In this document: positions 45,643-53,942 of the stretch, one piece after another
How the letters are laid out: the number at the start of each line of letters is the position of its first letter
How positions within the stretch are numbered: position 1 is the first letter of the stretch
Assembly: GCA_018266775.1 (NCBI GenBank)
Contig: JAFDZS010000010.1
Coordinates: forward strand, 183,983-247,982
Direction of reading: 5' to 3'
Source: Bacteroidota bacterium
Lineage (GTDB): Bacteria > Bacteroidota > Bacteroidia > Chitinophagales > Chitinophagaceae
DNA: 64,000 nt
Made by a program: the position numbers and the translations under genes
The notes under the pieces: model-generated
What the model saw: only the letters and a program-made list of their open reading frames with translations
Database searches by the model: none
What the model was told of the DNA's origin: nothing

Positions 45643-46119
45643 TTAAGCATTTGTTTTTGTATGGAACCATTTAATGCGGATGGTATTTGGAATGGTGTCT
45701 ATACCAAACAGTAATGTTGCGACAAGAAAGCAGGGAACCGTTATTACAATTGTACTTCCCCAATAGCCAATAAATGTATACAGGTAACCATCGTCGGGGT
45801 TGCCGGGGTCGTACAAAACGTTTACGTTATCGCCAACAAATAATTCATCCTTTTCCATGTTGTTGCCAACGCAGAGATAAGAACTGTCTTTAACCTGGTA
45901 GTAAACTACAGGATAGTAATACGTTCGCCTGTAGCCATTATAGAAAGTAAAATGGTCTACAGTGCCGGTTGTTTTATCAAAGCGTATGATCCTGATGAGT
46001 TTTGGCAGGATGAATACTGCAACTATTGCAGCCAGGAACAAATATTTTAACAGGTATTTGCTGAATTCGAGGTAACCGTTTCTATACCTGACAGAGAACA
46101 TATTTGAAGGTTTGTTCAT
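45643..46119 (-). CDS. DUF3592-like membrane protein
   Basis: 158 aa with two transmembrane segments (about 24-45 and 117-140) around a soluble beta domain: TTGTVDHFTFYNGYRRTYYYPVVYYQVKDSSYL, LFVGDNVNVLYDPGNPDDGYL. The VxVLYDPxNP pattern is characteristic of DUF3592 proteins. Function unknown. Confidence 0.8.
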   Translation of the reverse strand: MNKPSNMFSVRYRNGYLEFSKYLLKYLFLAAIVAVFILPKLIRIIRFDKTTGTVDHFTFYNGYRRTYYYPVVYYQVKDSSYLCVGNNMEKDELFVGDNVNVLYDPGNPDDGYLYTFIGYWGSTIVITVPCFLVATLLFGIDTIPNTIRIKWFHTKTNA

Positions 46120-46173
46120 TAAAGATAAATGAAAACCTTATTCGTATTATAATGATGATTGACGGTTTTGCCT

Positions 46174-47067
46174 TTACCCAATCTTCACCGATGTCATGGT
46201 TAAAGAACCGCCCACCGCTTTATCATTAAAGAAATGCAAAGGATCTTTATCATCTTTCAACGCCAATGTATACAATAAAGGCAGGTAATGTTCCGGCGAA
46301 GGTATGGAGAGTTCAAATGCTTTGCCCTGTGAGCGGTAGTTGATCAGATGGTCGAAACTTCCGTTGGTTATATACGATTTCATTTTCGCATTGGCTTCAA
46401 TAGCCCAGTCGTAACCATAGTTATCGGTGTTGAGCTTGTCCCACGCCACCATGCGCAGGTTATGCACCATGTTGCCGCTGCCCACAATAAGCACGCCTTT
46501 ATTGCGGAGTACTGCAAGTTCTTTGGCCAGGTCGAAATGGAATTGTGGTGTTTGTGTATAATCAAGGCTCATCTGGATGATGGGCACATCTGCATTGGGA
46601 TATACATGTTTTAGTACACTCCATGCGCCATGATCCAATCCCCAGGATTGATCCAGCCCGACAGCAGTTTTTGTAACCGCAGCTTTTGTTTGCTGTGCCA
46701 GTTCAGGACTGCCGGGTGCAGGATATTGCACTTCATACAACGCTTTGGGAAAGCCACCAAAATCATGAATGGTTTTGGGGTGTTCCATCGCAGTAACAAA
46801 AGTGCCCCTGGTTTCCCAATGGGCAGAAACACACAATATGGCTTTTGGTTTCGGAATATGCTGCCCGGCTTCCCTGAATCCTTTTACAAACTCATTTTCC
46901 TCAATGGCATTCATAGGGCTTCCATGGCCCAGGAATAATACAGGCATTTTTTCAGTTGGCTGAAATGAAGCCGTTGCAGAATGTAATTCATTTAACTTCA
47001 TGGCACATGCTGCAAATGGCGCTGCAGCCAGCGGGATGATGGTTTGTAAAAATTGTTTTCGCTGCAT
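46174..47067 (-). CDS. 4,5-DOPA-dioxygenase-extradiol family protein (YgiD-like)
   Basis: 297 aa. The LigB-type dioxygenase fold: PVLFLGHGSPMNAIEENEFVKGF, AILCVSAHWETRGTFVTAMEHPKTIHDFGGFP, SWGLDHGAWSVLKHVYP and VLIVGSGNMVHNLRMV, containing the His residues expected to bind the metal. E. coli YgiD is cytoplasmic; this one carries an extra N-terminus (MQRKQFLQTIIPLAAAPFAAC) resembling an export or lipoprotein signal. The true substrate is unclear. Confidence 0.9.
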   Translation of the reverse strand: MQRKQFLQTIIPLAAAPFAACAMKLNELHSATASFQPTEKMPVLFLGHGSPMNAIEENEFVKGFREAGQHIPKPKAILCVSAHWETRGTFVTAMEHPKTIHDFGGFPKALYEVQYPAPGSPELAQQTKAAVTKTAVGLDQSWGLDHGAWSVLKHVYPNADVPIIQMSLDYTQTPQFHFDLAKELAVLRNKGVLIVGSGNMVHNLRMVAWDKLNTDNYGYDWAIEANAKMKSYITNGSFDHLINYRSQGKAFELSIPSPEHYLPLLYTLALKDDKDPLHFFNDKAVGGSLTMTSVKIG

Positions 47068-47190
47068 TGAATACGTTTGCTTCTAAATTCAATGTTTAAA
47101 CAACGAAATTACGGAAAAGCAGCGGATTATACAAATTGCAGGCAGGGGAATAGTTTTTTTAACAACCGGTTAGCGTGTTTTGTCCTTGCG

Positions 47191-47619
47191 TTATTCTTTT
47201 ATGGGTTCTTCCACCAACGGCAATAACCTGGAATCTTCCAGTGCGGCAGTGCGGTGCCCCATTCCTGCCAGGTACGCAGGGTCTGATGCAAAAGCCATAA
47301 AGTCCTGCACACTGTTTTGCTGCACCAGCATCACGGCGTCCCACTTTTCTTCAGGCGGGCCAATCAAAAAATCACCACCTTTCCCATAAAATAAAATGCT
47401 TCCGCCAGATTGTTGCAAAAAGGGCAGGGTATGTTCCATGTATAAACGATACGCTCGCTCACCGCTTATGGGTTGTTGCGGGGCTATACCAGGAAAGGCA
47501 GAATAATCCGCAACAGGCCTGAAGCGGAGCATATTCAGCATGACTACTTTACCGGTGATGTTGCGCATGATGAAGTTGCGGCCGGCTTCCTGTGTTGGAC
47601 TAAGATATGATTGCGGCAT
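47191..47619 (-). CDS. DUF1330-like protein
   Basis: 142 aa, cytoplasmic. A ferredoxin-like dimeric alpha/beta-barrel pattern: GKVVMLNMLRFRPVADYSAF, AYRLYMEHTLPFLQQSGGSILFYGKGGDFLIGP, WDAVMLVQQNSVQDFMAFASDPAYLAG. Matches the DUF1330 group. Function unknown. A single gene between the YgiD-like gene and the lipoprotein at 47783. Confidence 0.78.
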   Translation of the reverse strand: MPQSYLSPTQEAGRNFIMRNITGKVVMLNMLRFRPVADYSAFPGIAPQQPISGERAYRLYMEHTLPFLQQSGGSILFYGKGGDFLIGPPEEKWDAVMLVQQNSVQDFMAFASDPAYLAGMGHRTAALEDSRLLPLVEEPIKE

Positions 47620-47782
47620 GCAAGAATGAATGGTTATGGCAATAAAGTTAGCATGAAATACAGCAATTCAAAAACCGGATGCAGCGTTCATACCAAAATT
47701 CCCCGCAAAACGATTTCCAATGAATGCGTTTTTCTCTTTTGTTATATTATCGTGTATGCTTTATATTTATAGTTAATGCACT

Positions 47783-48736
47783 TCAGGTTTTACTGATTTT
47801 TGGGTCTCCGGTTTGTGGCTTTGGTGTCTTGATGGGTGGCTGTGTGTTGGTATTTACTTTAATAATTTTACGGATGATGTCCACCACCGGCCCGCCAATG
47901 CCCAGCCGCTGAATATTTTTCGTTGCGGGTACCACCTGTAAACCTGTAGGATCAAAAATTACATACTGGCCCATGAACTTACCGGCTGTATCCAGTACAT
48001 TATCCGGCATATAGATTTGTATTTTTACTTTCTGGTAACTGGAAGGGACGTGACGGATAAAATAATTGCCATTTTGCCTGTACCATTGCCCATTAACAGC
48101 TGTGTTTTTTTCAGTCTTGCTCTGTTGCAATACAGCAATGCGTTCATAAGCTTCATAAGAACTAATGCCTGCATCGAATAATCCGCGTATGGTATTAGTG
48201 GTCTTCACCAGTTCAGGCGGTAAAACAAATGATGCATTCTGAACTGCTTTCATTACGCCGCCTTTCAGCTCAAAAATTTGCTTTGGCGTGAGCAATTCTC
48301 CTGCATCAGACCGTACAGCAGCAGGTAATTTATTGAAATCGGCTTTGCTTACCACATTCCACAGTAACAACTGTACATGGCGCTGTTCAATATCCGGCCT
48401 GTTACGTGAGTTGAGTAAAATAGTTTTAACCATATCCTTGCGTGTACCGCTGAGGGGCATTTGCAGGTAAGCATCTCCGGCCAGCGGGCCGGGGGTGCCG
48501 GGTTGCAAACAGTACGTTTTAAACTCCGTTTCATAATAACCTGGTGCAAGAATGAATCCACCATCTTCTGTCCGGTCAAGATCGGTAAGCGGGTGAATAA
48601 GACTATCAGCGGGTAAAACCGGGTTGGATACTGCGATCTCCGGAATTGGCTCCGGCGTTTCTGATTTTTGGTGTAAAGTGGCGGTGCAGGCAGCCATGAG
48701 CAGCACGCTGCAAAGCATGAGTAAATGTTTACGCAT
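47783..48736 (-). CDS. Hypothetical lipoprotein
   Basis: 317 aa with lipobox MAAC (Cys17). The mature part begins with a Pro/Glu-rich linker, then a region with EDGGFILAPGYYETEFKTYCLQPGTPGPLAGDAYL and a long helical part; the tail is rich in Pro/Thr/Lys (NTQPPIKTPKPQTGDPK). The GGFILAPGYYETEFKTYCL part suggests a recurring but unnamed family; I cannot name it. It is divergent from rpiB. Confidence 0.68.
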   Translation of the reverse strand: MRKHLLMLCSVLLMAACTATLHQKSETPEPIPEIAVSNPVLPADSLIHPLTDLDRTEDGGFILAPGYYETEFKTYCLQPGTPGPLAGDAYLQMPLSGTRKDMVKTILLNSRNRPDIEQRHVQLLLWNVVSKADFNKLPAAVRSDAGELLTPKQIFELKGGVMKAVQNASFVLPPELVKTTNTIRGLFDAGISSYEAYERIAVLQQSKTEKNTAVNGQWYRQNGNYFIRHVPSSYQKVKIQIYMPDNVLDTAGKFMGQYVIFDPTGLQVVPATKNIQRLGIGGPVVDIIRKIIKVNTNTQPPIKTPKPQTGDPKISKT

Positions 48737-48893
48737 AAGGTACTTTTTTGTGGTTTCTGCTGATGGTTAAACCATCATCGTTCACACAAAATCTGAAATA
48801 AATCATGGTTTTAAAAGTAAAGCGCTGATAAATTCTTGTTAATAGACTAATAGCAATAACGGAAAAATTGCGTCAATGTTGCCTCCGGCGGCT

Positions 48894-48901
48894 TACTTTT
48901 G
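48894..48901 (+). promoter_or_regulatory. Possible -7 element (TACTTTTG) for rpiB
   Basis: Exact match to TAnnTTTG, 40 nt before ATG 48942, with a TTG at 48868-48870 (23-nt gap, slightly long for the -33 position). Confidence 0.35.
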
Positions 48902-48941
48902 AGGCGTAAATACTTCAATCTTAAGTAATAATTGTAAATGT

Positions 48942-49391
48942 ATGAAAGTTGGTATCTGCTCCGATCATGGCGGTTTTGAATTAAAACAAATCTTACTGCC
49001 GTTCCTTGAACAGCAGGGGTATAGTGTAACCGACTATGGTGCTTATGTGCTGAATGCAGCCGATGATTACCCTGATTTTGTGATTCCGCTGGCAAAGGCT
49101 GTGGCCGATAAAACAATGGATCGCGGCATTGCTATTTGCGGCAGCGGAGTAGGCGCTTCTATTGCAGCCAATAAAATAACCGGTGTACGTGCTGCATTGA
49201 TCAACGATTATTTTTCAGCGCACCAGGGCGTGGAAGACGATGACATGAACCTGTTGTGTTTGGGCGGAAGGGTAACCGGCTTTGCCAGTGCGCAGGAATT
49301 GGTACAGGTTTTTTTGAATGCCGCTTTCACCCATGCAGAAAGACATGAGCGCCGTTTGAAGAAAGTAGCACAGCTGGAAGAAAATAAATAG
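48942..49391 (+). CDS. rpiB: Ribose-5-phosphate isomerase B / LacAB-type sugar-phosphate isomerase
   Basis: 149 aa, cytoplasmic. Interconverts ribose 5-phosphate and ribulose 5-phosphate in the pentose phosphate pathway. Motifs: ICSDHGGFELK at the N-terminus (SDH/AG phosphate site), DYPDF, RGIAICGSGVGASIAANKITGVRAALINDYFSA-type core with the catalytic Cys in ICGSG, and EDDDMNLLCLGGRV. Length is normal. It could handle pentoses released by the arabinosidases earlier in the window, although it is not in that operon. Confidence 0.93.
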   Translation: MKVGICSDHGGFELKQILLPFLEQQGYSVTDYGAYVLNAADDYPDFVIPLAKAVADKTMDRGIAICGSGVGASIAANKITGVRAALINDYFSAHQGVEDDDMNLLCLGGRVTGFASAQELVQVFLNAAFTHAERHERRLKKVAQLEENK

Positions 49392-49562
49392 TGTATTTAT
49401 AAACGTTATAATCGGCTTAAATGTTTTTCCTGGTAACTTTTTAATGAACCGGATGTTTTTTGGTTTAACCTGCATCTCTGCAGTTAATTCACCCCGTTTT
49501 CTTCTACAGTCTTTTTACCTGCCATAGTCTACCCGTATAAATACCTGTTTTTGTGCTGGCTA

Positions 49563-49593
49563 TTGACAAATGTTTTTTTACGGGCTACTTTTA
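49563..49593 (+). promoter_or_regulatory. Candidate promoter for the haem c lipoprotein gene
   Basis: TTG at 49563-49565 and TACTTTTA at 49586-49593 (one mismatch to TAnnTTTG), separated by 20 nt, the usual Bacteroidota spacing. The leader would be about 95 nt. The rest of the 301-nt gap 49392-49692 shows nothing else I can name. Confidence 0.35.
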
Positions 49594-49692
49594 TTCAATA
49601 AAAATAGCGGAGTAAAAATCCATAGACAGATTTTTCAGACATTATTTTCTTTCCCGGTCGTATACATCTTTAACGTTAAAAAATTTAACAGT

Positions 49693-51105
49693 ATGAAAAA
49701 ATTTTTCCATCGCCCTCTCGTGTGGGTATTGTTGGCTGTTGTAGTGGTGACAGCCTATAATTGCGGCAGCAATGAACAATCTTCTCAAAACTCAACAGTA
49801 AAAACTGAAACAATGGCGGCAGCGTCCAGCGGTGCATTTTTAGATCACCGCGATTCTGTTCCTTCACAACAGCAATACAGCGGCCCTTTGTTTGTATTGA
49901 GTCATGATTACCCCACTGCGGTTAATCCTGTCGTTAATCCTTCCTGGCAAAAAGCATTGAACGGACAGCCGATTTCTTCGGCAAATGTGTTTGCCTATAT
50001 GGATTCGTTGAAGACTTTTGTAGCGCCAAGAGTATTGCCATTTTTCAACAATCATGACCAATGGACTGCTGCCAAATATGGCTGGTTCAACGAACCATGG
50101 ATGGGGTCGCAAAGAGAAGCAATACTGGGCAGTTACCTGGGCAATGGCAACCCGGCCAATATGTTTAAAACGCTGAAAGAAGATGAAGCAGGGTATGCAT
50201 TGGTGTTATATGATTCAGTGGCAGCCTACACTGTGGGGCAAATATGGGGCAAAACCGGGCAAAAGGTGAACCTCTTAAATAATGCCACCCAGTTTTCAGA
50301 AGGCAGTGTGATTGTAAAACTGGCTTTTTCCAACGTGAATTACCCGCAATGGCCGGTAATGCAGGGTGCGCAAACTTTTAGCGTGTATGATACCATAGCG
50401 ACTACAGAAAATCCTGCACCAGGTTACCAGGTGCGCAAAGTAAGTTTTTTCCAGATGGATGTAATTGTAAAAGACAGTAAAGCGGCTCCTAAAACGGGTT
50501 GGGTGTATTCCACCTTTGTGTACGATAAAGATGCAAAGGGCGGCATGTGGGATAAGATTGTACCATTGGGTGCCATGTGGGGCAACGATCCCAATGTGAA
50601 CAGCCCGTTGGCGCCACCATATCCCAAGTTATCCGAAACCGTTATTAACCCTAAAGCACCGGCATACAGTACTGAAACATTGGGTTGGGGCGGAAGGTTA
50701 AGCGGCCCTAATGACGGCGCAGTATCGCAGGAAGCTATTGACATCAATACCGGTAAAGTGTATAAAAATCTTGCTTTGTCATCCTGCATGAGTTGCCATT
50801 TACCAGCACAGGATGCGTTTGCATCCTTCCTGTTGCCAGCGCCATTCCCCAAACAAACCGATACCGGTTTTTATGTGTACACACCCGGCAGTGCCAACTG
50901 GAAATTATGGTTCAGGGATAATGCTGGTAATGTGCCTTTTGACAGCGGACAGGTTTCCATGGATTATGATATGGTGATGGCATTTAAATCGGTACCGGCT
51001 TTTGAAGCAGCACAACCATCAGGCCAAAACAACATGCTGAAAGCAAATATTGAATCTGTAACTAAATTCAGACGGCATCATACCAAAAGCCAGTTCTGGC
51101 ATTAA
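49693..51105 (+). CDS. Exported lipoprotein with a single c-type haem motif
   Basis: 470 aa from ATG 49693; the open frame to 49570 adds residues ahead of a good lipoprotein signal (AYNC, Cys24). One haem c attachment motif, CMSCH, at residues 365-369 (LSSCMSCHLPAQDAF). The region before it is beta-rich and has no clear electron-transfer domain; SFFQMDVIVKDSK and TGWVYSTFVYDK are strands. Probably a periplasmic or outer-membrane-facing redox or oxidase-related protein; partner unknown. A perfect terminator follows. Confidence 0.75.
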   Translation: MKKFFHRPLVWVLLAVVVVTAYNCGSNEQSSQNSTVKTETMAAASSGAFLDHRDSVPSQQQYSGPLFVLSHDYPTAVNPVVNPSWQKALNGQPISSANVFAYMDSLKTFVAPRVLPFFNNHDQWTAAKYGWFNEPWMGSQREAILGSYLGNGNPANMFKTLKEDEAGYALVLYDSVAAYTVGQIWGKTGQKVNLLNNATQFSEGSVIVKLAFSNVNYPQWPVMQGAQTFSVYDTIATTENPAPGYQVRKVSFFQMDVIVKDSKAAPKTGWVYSTFVYDKDAKGGMWDKIVPLGAMWGNDPNVNSPLAPPYPKLSETVINPKAPAYSTETLGWGGRLSGPNDGAVSQEAIDINTGKVYKNLALSSCMSCHLPAQDAFASFLLPAPFPKQTDTGFYVYTPGSANWKLWFRDNAGNVPFDSGQVSMDYDMVMAFKSVPAFEAAQPSGQNNMLKANIESVTKFRRHHTKSQFWH

Positions 51106-51134
51106 TAACGGTATAATGTACAGTTAGTGATATT

Positions 51135-51174
51135 GGCTGTCTCAAATAGTATTTATTTGAGACAGCCTTTTTTG
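51135..51174 (+). terminator. Rho-independent terminator after the haem c lipoprotein
   Basis: GGCTGTCTCAAATA (51135-51148) pairs perfectly with TATTTGAGACAGCC (51154-51167), a 14-bp stem with a 5-nt loop, then seven-odd T residues. Confidence 0.92.
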
Positions 51175-51200
51175 TACCGTAATGAATTGCGGGTTTACTG

Positions 51201-52829
51201 TCACACCTGGAACACGCCGGTTTTAAATTCCGCAATATCTGGATTGTGGTTTGCTGCGGCAATGGCTTCTGCAATCACCATCCTGGTATTTCCGGGGTCA
51301 ATAATTTCGTCTACCCATAAACGTGCAGCAGCATAGTGAGGCGTGGTTTGGCTGTTGTAGCGGTCAATAATTTCCTTCAGCAAGCGCTGTTCTTCCTCCG
51401 GCGAAATTTCTTTGCCTTTGGCTTTTAAAGAAGCCACTTCTATCTGCAACAAGGTTTTGGCTGCCTGTTCGCCGCCCATCACGGCAATTTTAGCTGTGGG
51501 CCATGCATAAATAAAACGTGGGTCGTATGCTTTGCCGCACATGGCATAATTGCCTGCGCCATAACTGTTGCCCACAATAATGGTGATTTTGGGCACTACA
51601 GAATTAGCCACAGCATTCACCAGTTTGGCACCATCTTTAATAATACCGCTGTGTTCGCTCCGGCTGCCCACCATAAAGCCGGTTACATCCTGCAAAAACA
51701 CCAAAGGAATTTTTTTCTGGTTGCAGTTCATAATAAAACGGGCAGCTTTATCTGCACTGTCGTTATAGATTACGCCACCCAATTGCATTTCACCTTTCCT
51801 GCTTTTTACAATCAGGCGCTGGTTGGCCACAATACCTACAGACCAGCCTTCAATCCTTGCATAACCACATACAATCGTCTTGCCATATTCTTCTTTAAAC
51901 TGCGTAAAACTTCCTGCATCAACAATACATTCCACCAGCTTCACCATATCATAAGGTTTGGTGTTGTTTTCGCTCATAATGCCATAGATGTAACCGGCAT
52001 TTGGCAAAGGTTCAATTGGTTTGGTGCGGTTAAAACCGGCAAGCCTGGGTTGTGCTAATTGTCCAACGATTTTTTTTACCTGGTCCAGGCAATCTTCTTC
52101 TGTATCAAATTTATAATCGGCAATACCGCTGATGGCATTGTGTGTTTCAGCGCCACCCAATGTTTCAGCGTCAATATCTTCACCAATGGCGGCTTTAACA
52201 AGGTAAGGCCCTGCCAAAAAGATGGAACCGTTGCCTTCCACCATCAGTGTTTCATCGCTCATGATGGGCAGGTAAGCGCCACCCGCAACGCAGGCACCCA
52301 TCACTGCAGCAATTTGCGTAATGCCCATCGCACTCATTTTAGCATTGTTGCGGAATACTCTTCCAAAATGTTCTTTGTCTGGAAAAATTTCGTCCTGCAT
52401 AGGAAGAAAAACCCCGGCACTATCCACTAAATAAATAATTGGTAAATGGTTTTCCATTGCCATCTCCTGCATGCGTAAATTTTTCTTGCCTGTAATGGGA
52501 AACCATGCACCGGCTTTCACTGTTTGATCATTGGCTACAATCACACATTGCCTTCCTCTTACATAACCAATACCGCTTACGGTGCCGCCGGCAGGGCATC
52601 CACCCTGTGCTGCATACATTTCAAAACCGGCAAAGGCGCCCAGTTCAATAAAAGGTTTATCCTCATCGCAGAGGTAAGCAATGCGTTCCCTTGCGGTAAG
52701 TTTCTTTCTTTCTTTTTGTTTGGCTGCAGCTTTCCTGCCGCCGCCTTCATAAATTTTTTCCAGTAACTGTCGGGTGCGGCTCCAGGCCAGCTTCATCGCA
52801 TCTTCGTTTTTGTTGAATTCGATATCCAT
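51201..52829 (-). CDS. Acyl-CoA carboxylase carboxyltransferase (beta) subunit
   Basis: 542 aa, cytoplasmic. Carboxyltransferase of the biotin-dependent methylcrotonyl/propionyl/acyl-CoA carboxylase family. Seen: KLTARERIAYLCDEDKPFIELG, the GGTVSGIGYVRGRQCVIVAND crotonase-like core, VDSAGVFLPMQDEIFPD, GACVAGGAYLPIMSDE, VFLQDVTGFMVGSRSEHSGIIKDGAKLVNAVANS and GNSYGAGNYAMCG. The VDSAG..LP..DE..P segment fits the methylcrotonyl-CoA carboxylase side. No biotin carboxylase or biotin carrier gene lies nearby, so its partner is encoded elsewhere. Convergent with the gene at 49693. Confidence 0.92.
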   Translation of the reverse strand: MDIEFNKNEDAMKLAWSRTRQLLEKIYEGGGRKAAAKQKERKKLTARERIAYLCDEDKPFIELGAFAGFEMYAAQGGCPAGGTVSGIGYVRGRQCVIVANDQTVKAGAWFPITGKKNLRMQEMAMENHLPIIYLVDSAGVFLPMQDEIFPDKEHFGRVFRNNAKMSAMGITQIAAVMGACVAGGAYLPIMSDETLMVEGNGSIFLAGPYLVKAAIGEDIDAETLGGAETHNAISGIADYKFDTEEDCLDQVKKIVGQLAQPRLAGFNRTKPIEPLPNAGYIYGIMSENNTKPYDMVKLVECIVDAGSFTQFKEEYGKTIVCGYARIEGWSVGIVANQRLIVKSRKGEMQLGGVIYNDSADKAARFIMNCNQKKIPLVFLQDVTGFMVGSRSEHSGIIKDGAKLVNAVANSVVPKITIIVGNSYGAGNYAMCGKAYDPRFIYAWPTAKIAVMGGEQAAKTLLQIEVASLKAKGKEISPEEEQRLLKEIIDRYNSQTTPHYAAARLWVDEIIDPGNTRMVIAEAIAAANHNPDIAEFKTGVFQV

Positions 52830-52968
52830 AACAAAGTTTATTTTATAGCAGCATCAGTGTTGGCGGGTATAGCGCAAATGATCAAATAATAGTATATTGC
52901 TGAAGAGCAATGATACTTAATGGTCAAACTGCTCCAAAACCGCAATCCTGAAATTTGTAAACAAAAAT

Positions 52969-53430
52969 ATGGCTATTGAAATTAACCGCATATTAAAACT
53001 ATTTGCCGATCTGCAGCATGGCTATTGCTGGATTGGTACCAACTTTAAAGAAGTGCTGCATGGCGTGGATGCATCACTGGCTGCCGATGTGGTTTTACCC
53101 GATGCCAATAATATCTGGAAACTAACGGCTCATATTATTTACTGGCGTACCACTGTAGTGAACCGTTTAACCGGAAGTGATAACCCGCCGCCATTTAAAG
53201 ATTTTGTTTTGCCCAATGAGTTAACAGAAGCCACCTGGAAACGTACCCTGCAGGATTTTGAAGCAGCTTATCATGCACTGCGTGCAGCTATTCATAATAT
53301 TAAAGATGAACAACTGGATAAACCTTCGCCCAAAGAAGGGCAAACATTTTATCAGCTCATCATGGGTTGCCTGCAGCACGATGCTTACCACCTGGGGCAA
53401 ATGGTGTTGCTGAAGAAAGGAGGGAAGTGA
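52969..53430 (+). CDS. DinB-like (four-helix metal-binding) protein
   Basis: 153 aa. Four-helix bundle pattern of the DinB/YfiT superfamily, with His residues where the metal would bind: WKLTAHIIYWR (helix 2) and HDAYHLGQM (helix 4). Single-gene unit, divergent from the carboxyltransferase gene over a 139-nt gap. Such proteins are often bacillithiol- or stress-linked transferases, but the activity here is unknown. Confidence 0.85.
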   Translation: MAIEINRILKLFADLQHGYCWIGTNFKEVLHGVDASLAADVVLPDANNIWKLTAHIIYWRTTVVNRLTGSDNPPPFKDFVLPNELTEATWKRTLQDFEAAYHALRAAIHNIKDEQLDKPSPKEGQTFYQLIMGCLQHDAYHLGQMVLLKKGGK

Positions 53431-53513
53431 GTGGGGTGTAAGTATAAAAAGTAAATAAAGTATATAAAGTGTGGAAGGGGTATACGTTGTGGATAGTGCT
53501 TTTATGATGATAG

Positions 53514-53763
53514 TAAGTATAAAAGTATATAGAGTATATAGGTATATATAATGTTGCAGTGTTTTCTTTCCGCCTTACCGTTTTCCCGGCAAAAAAAATG
53601 CGAAGCATTCTAATGCCAATGTGGCCTGAATGAAAAGGGATAAGTATAAAAGTAAATAAGTATATAGGTATATATAGTGTTGGAGTATTTTCTTTCTGTC
53701 TCACCGTTTTCCCGGCAGAAAAAATGCGAAGCATTCTAAGTTGCCAATGTGGCCTGAATGAAA
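53514..53763. repeat. Tandem duplication of a ~123-bp intergenic repeat
   Basis: Copy 1 (53514-53635) and copy 2 (53641-53763) share nearly all features in order: TAAGTATAAAAGTA, TATATAGGTATATATA, TTTTCTTTC, CACCGTTTTCCCGGCA-type segment, the small hairpin AATGC-GAA-GCATT, then GCCAATGTGGCCTGAATGAAA. A third partial AT-rich stretch (AAGTATAAAAAGTAAATAAAG) precedes at 53439. The 450-bp open frame on the - strand across it is an artefact of the repeat. Confidence 0.85.
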
Positions 53764-53942
53764 GTGAATATGTCTTTGGTAATAAGGTATATAAAGTCAT
53801 ACAAAGCATCATCAGCGCACCTGCGGTAATACACTTTTATCATTTCATCGTAAATTCAACATGCTCCTTTTTTCTTTTCAAAGATTCCCGGAAAAAATTG
53901 ATTTTTATTTAGCAGAATAAACTATTTTCACTGTTATTAACG
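53764..53942. other. Spacer between the repeat and the LacI-family gene
   Basis: About 180 nt, AT-rich near the LacI start; a promoter for 53943 must lie here, but I cannot pick elements. Confidence 0.3.

Noticed and set aside
49399..49412. AACGTT core after rpiB as a LacI operator
   Set aside because: The flanks are not symmetric and the motif is expected by chance in AT-rich DNA.
49570..49692. N-terminal extension of the haem c lipoprotein
   Set aside because: It precedes a good lipoprotein signal and covers the likely promoter and leader.
53360..53812. 150-codon open frame on the - strand over the tandem repeat
   Set aside because: It consists of the translated repeat copies, overlaps the end of the DinB-like gene and has no start signal or family; it is an artefact of the repeat.
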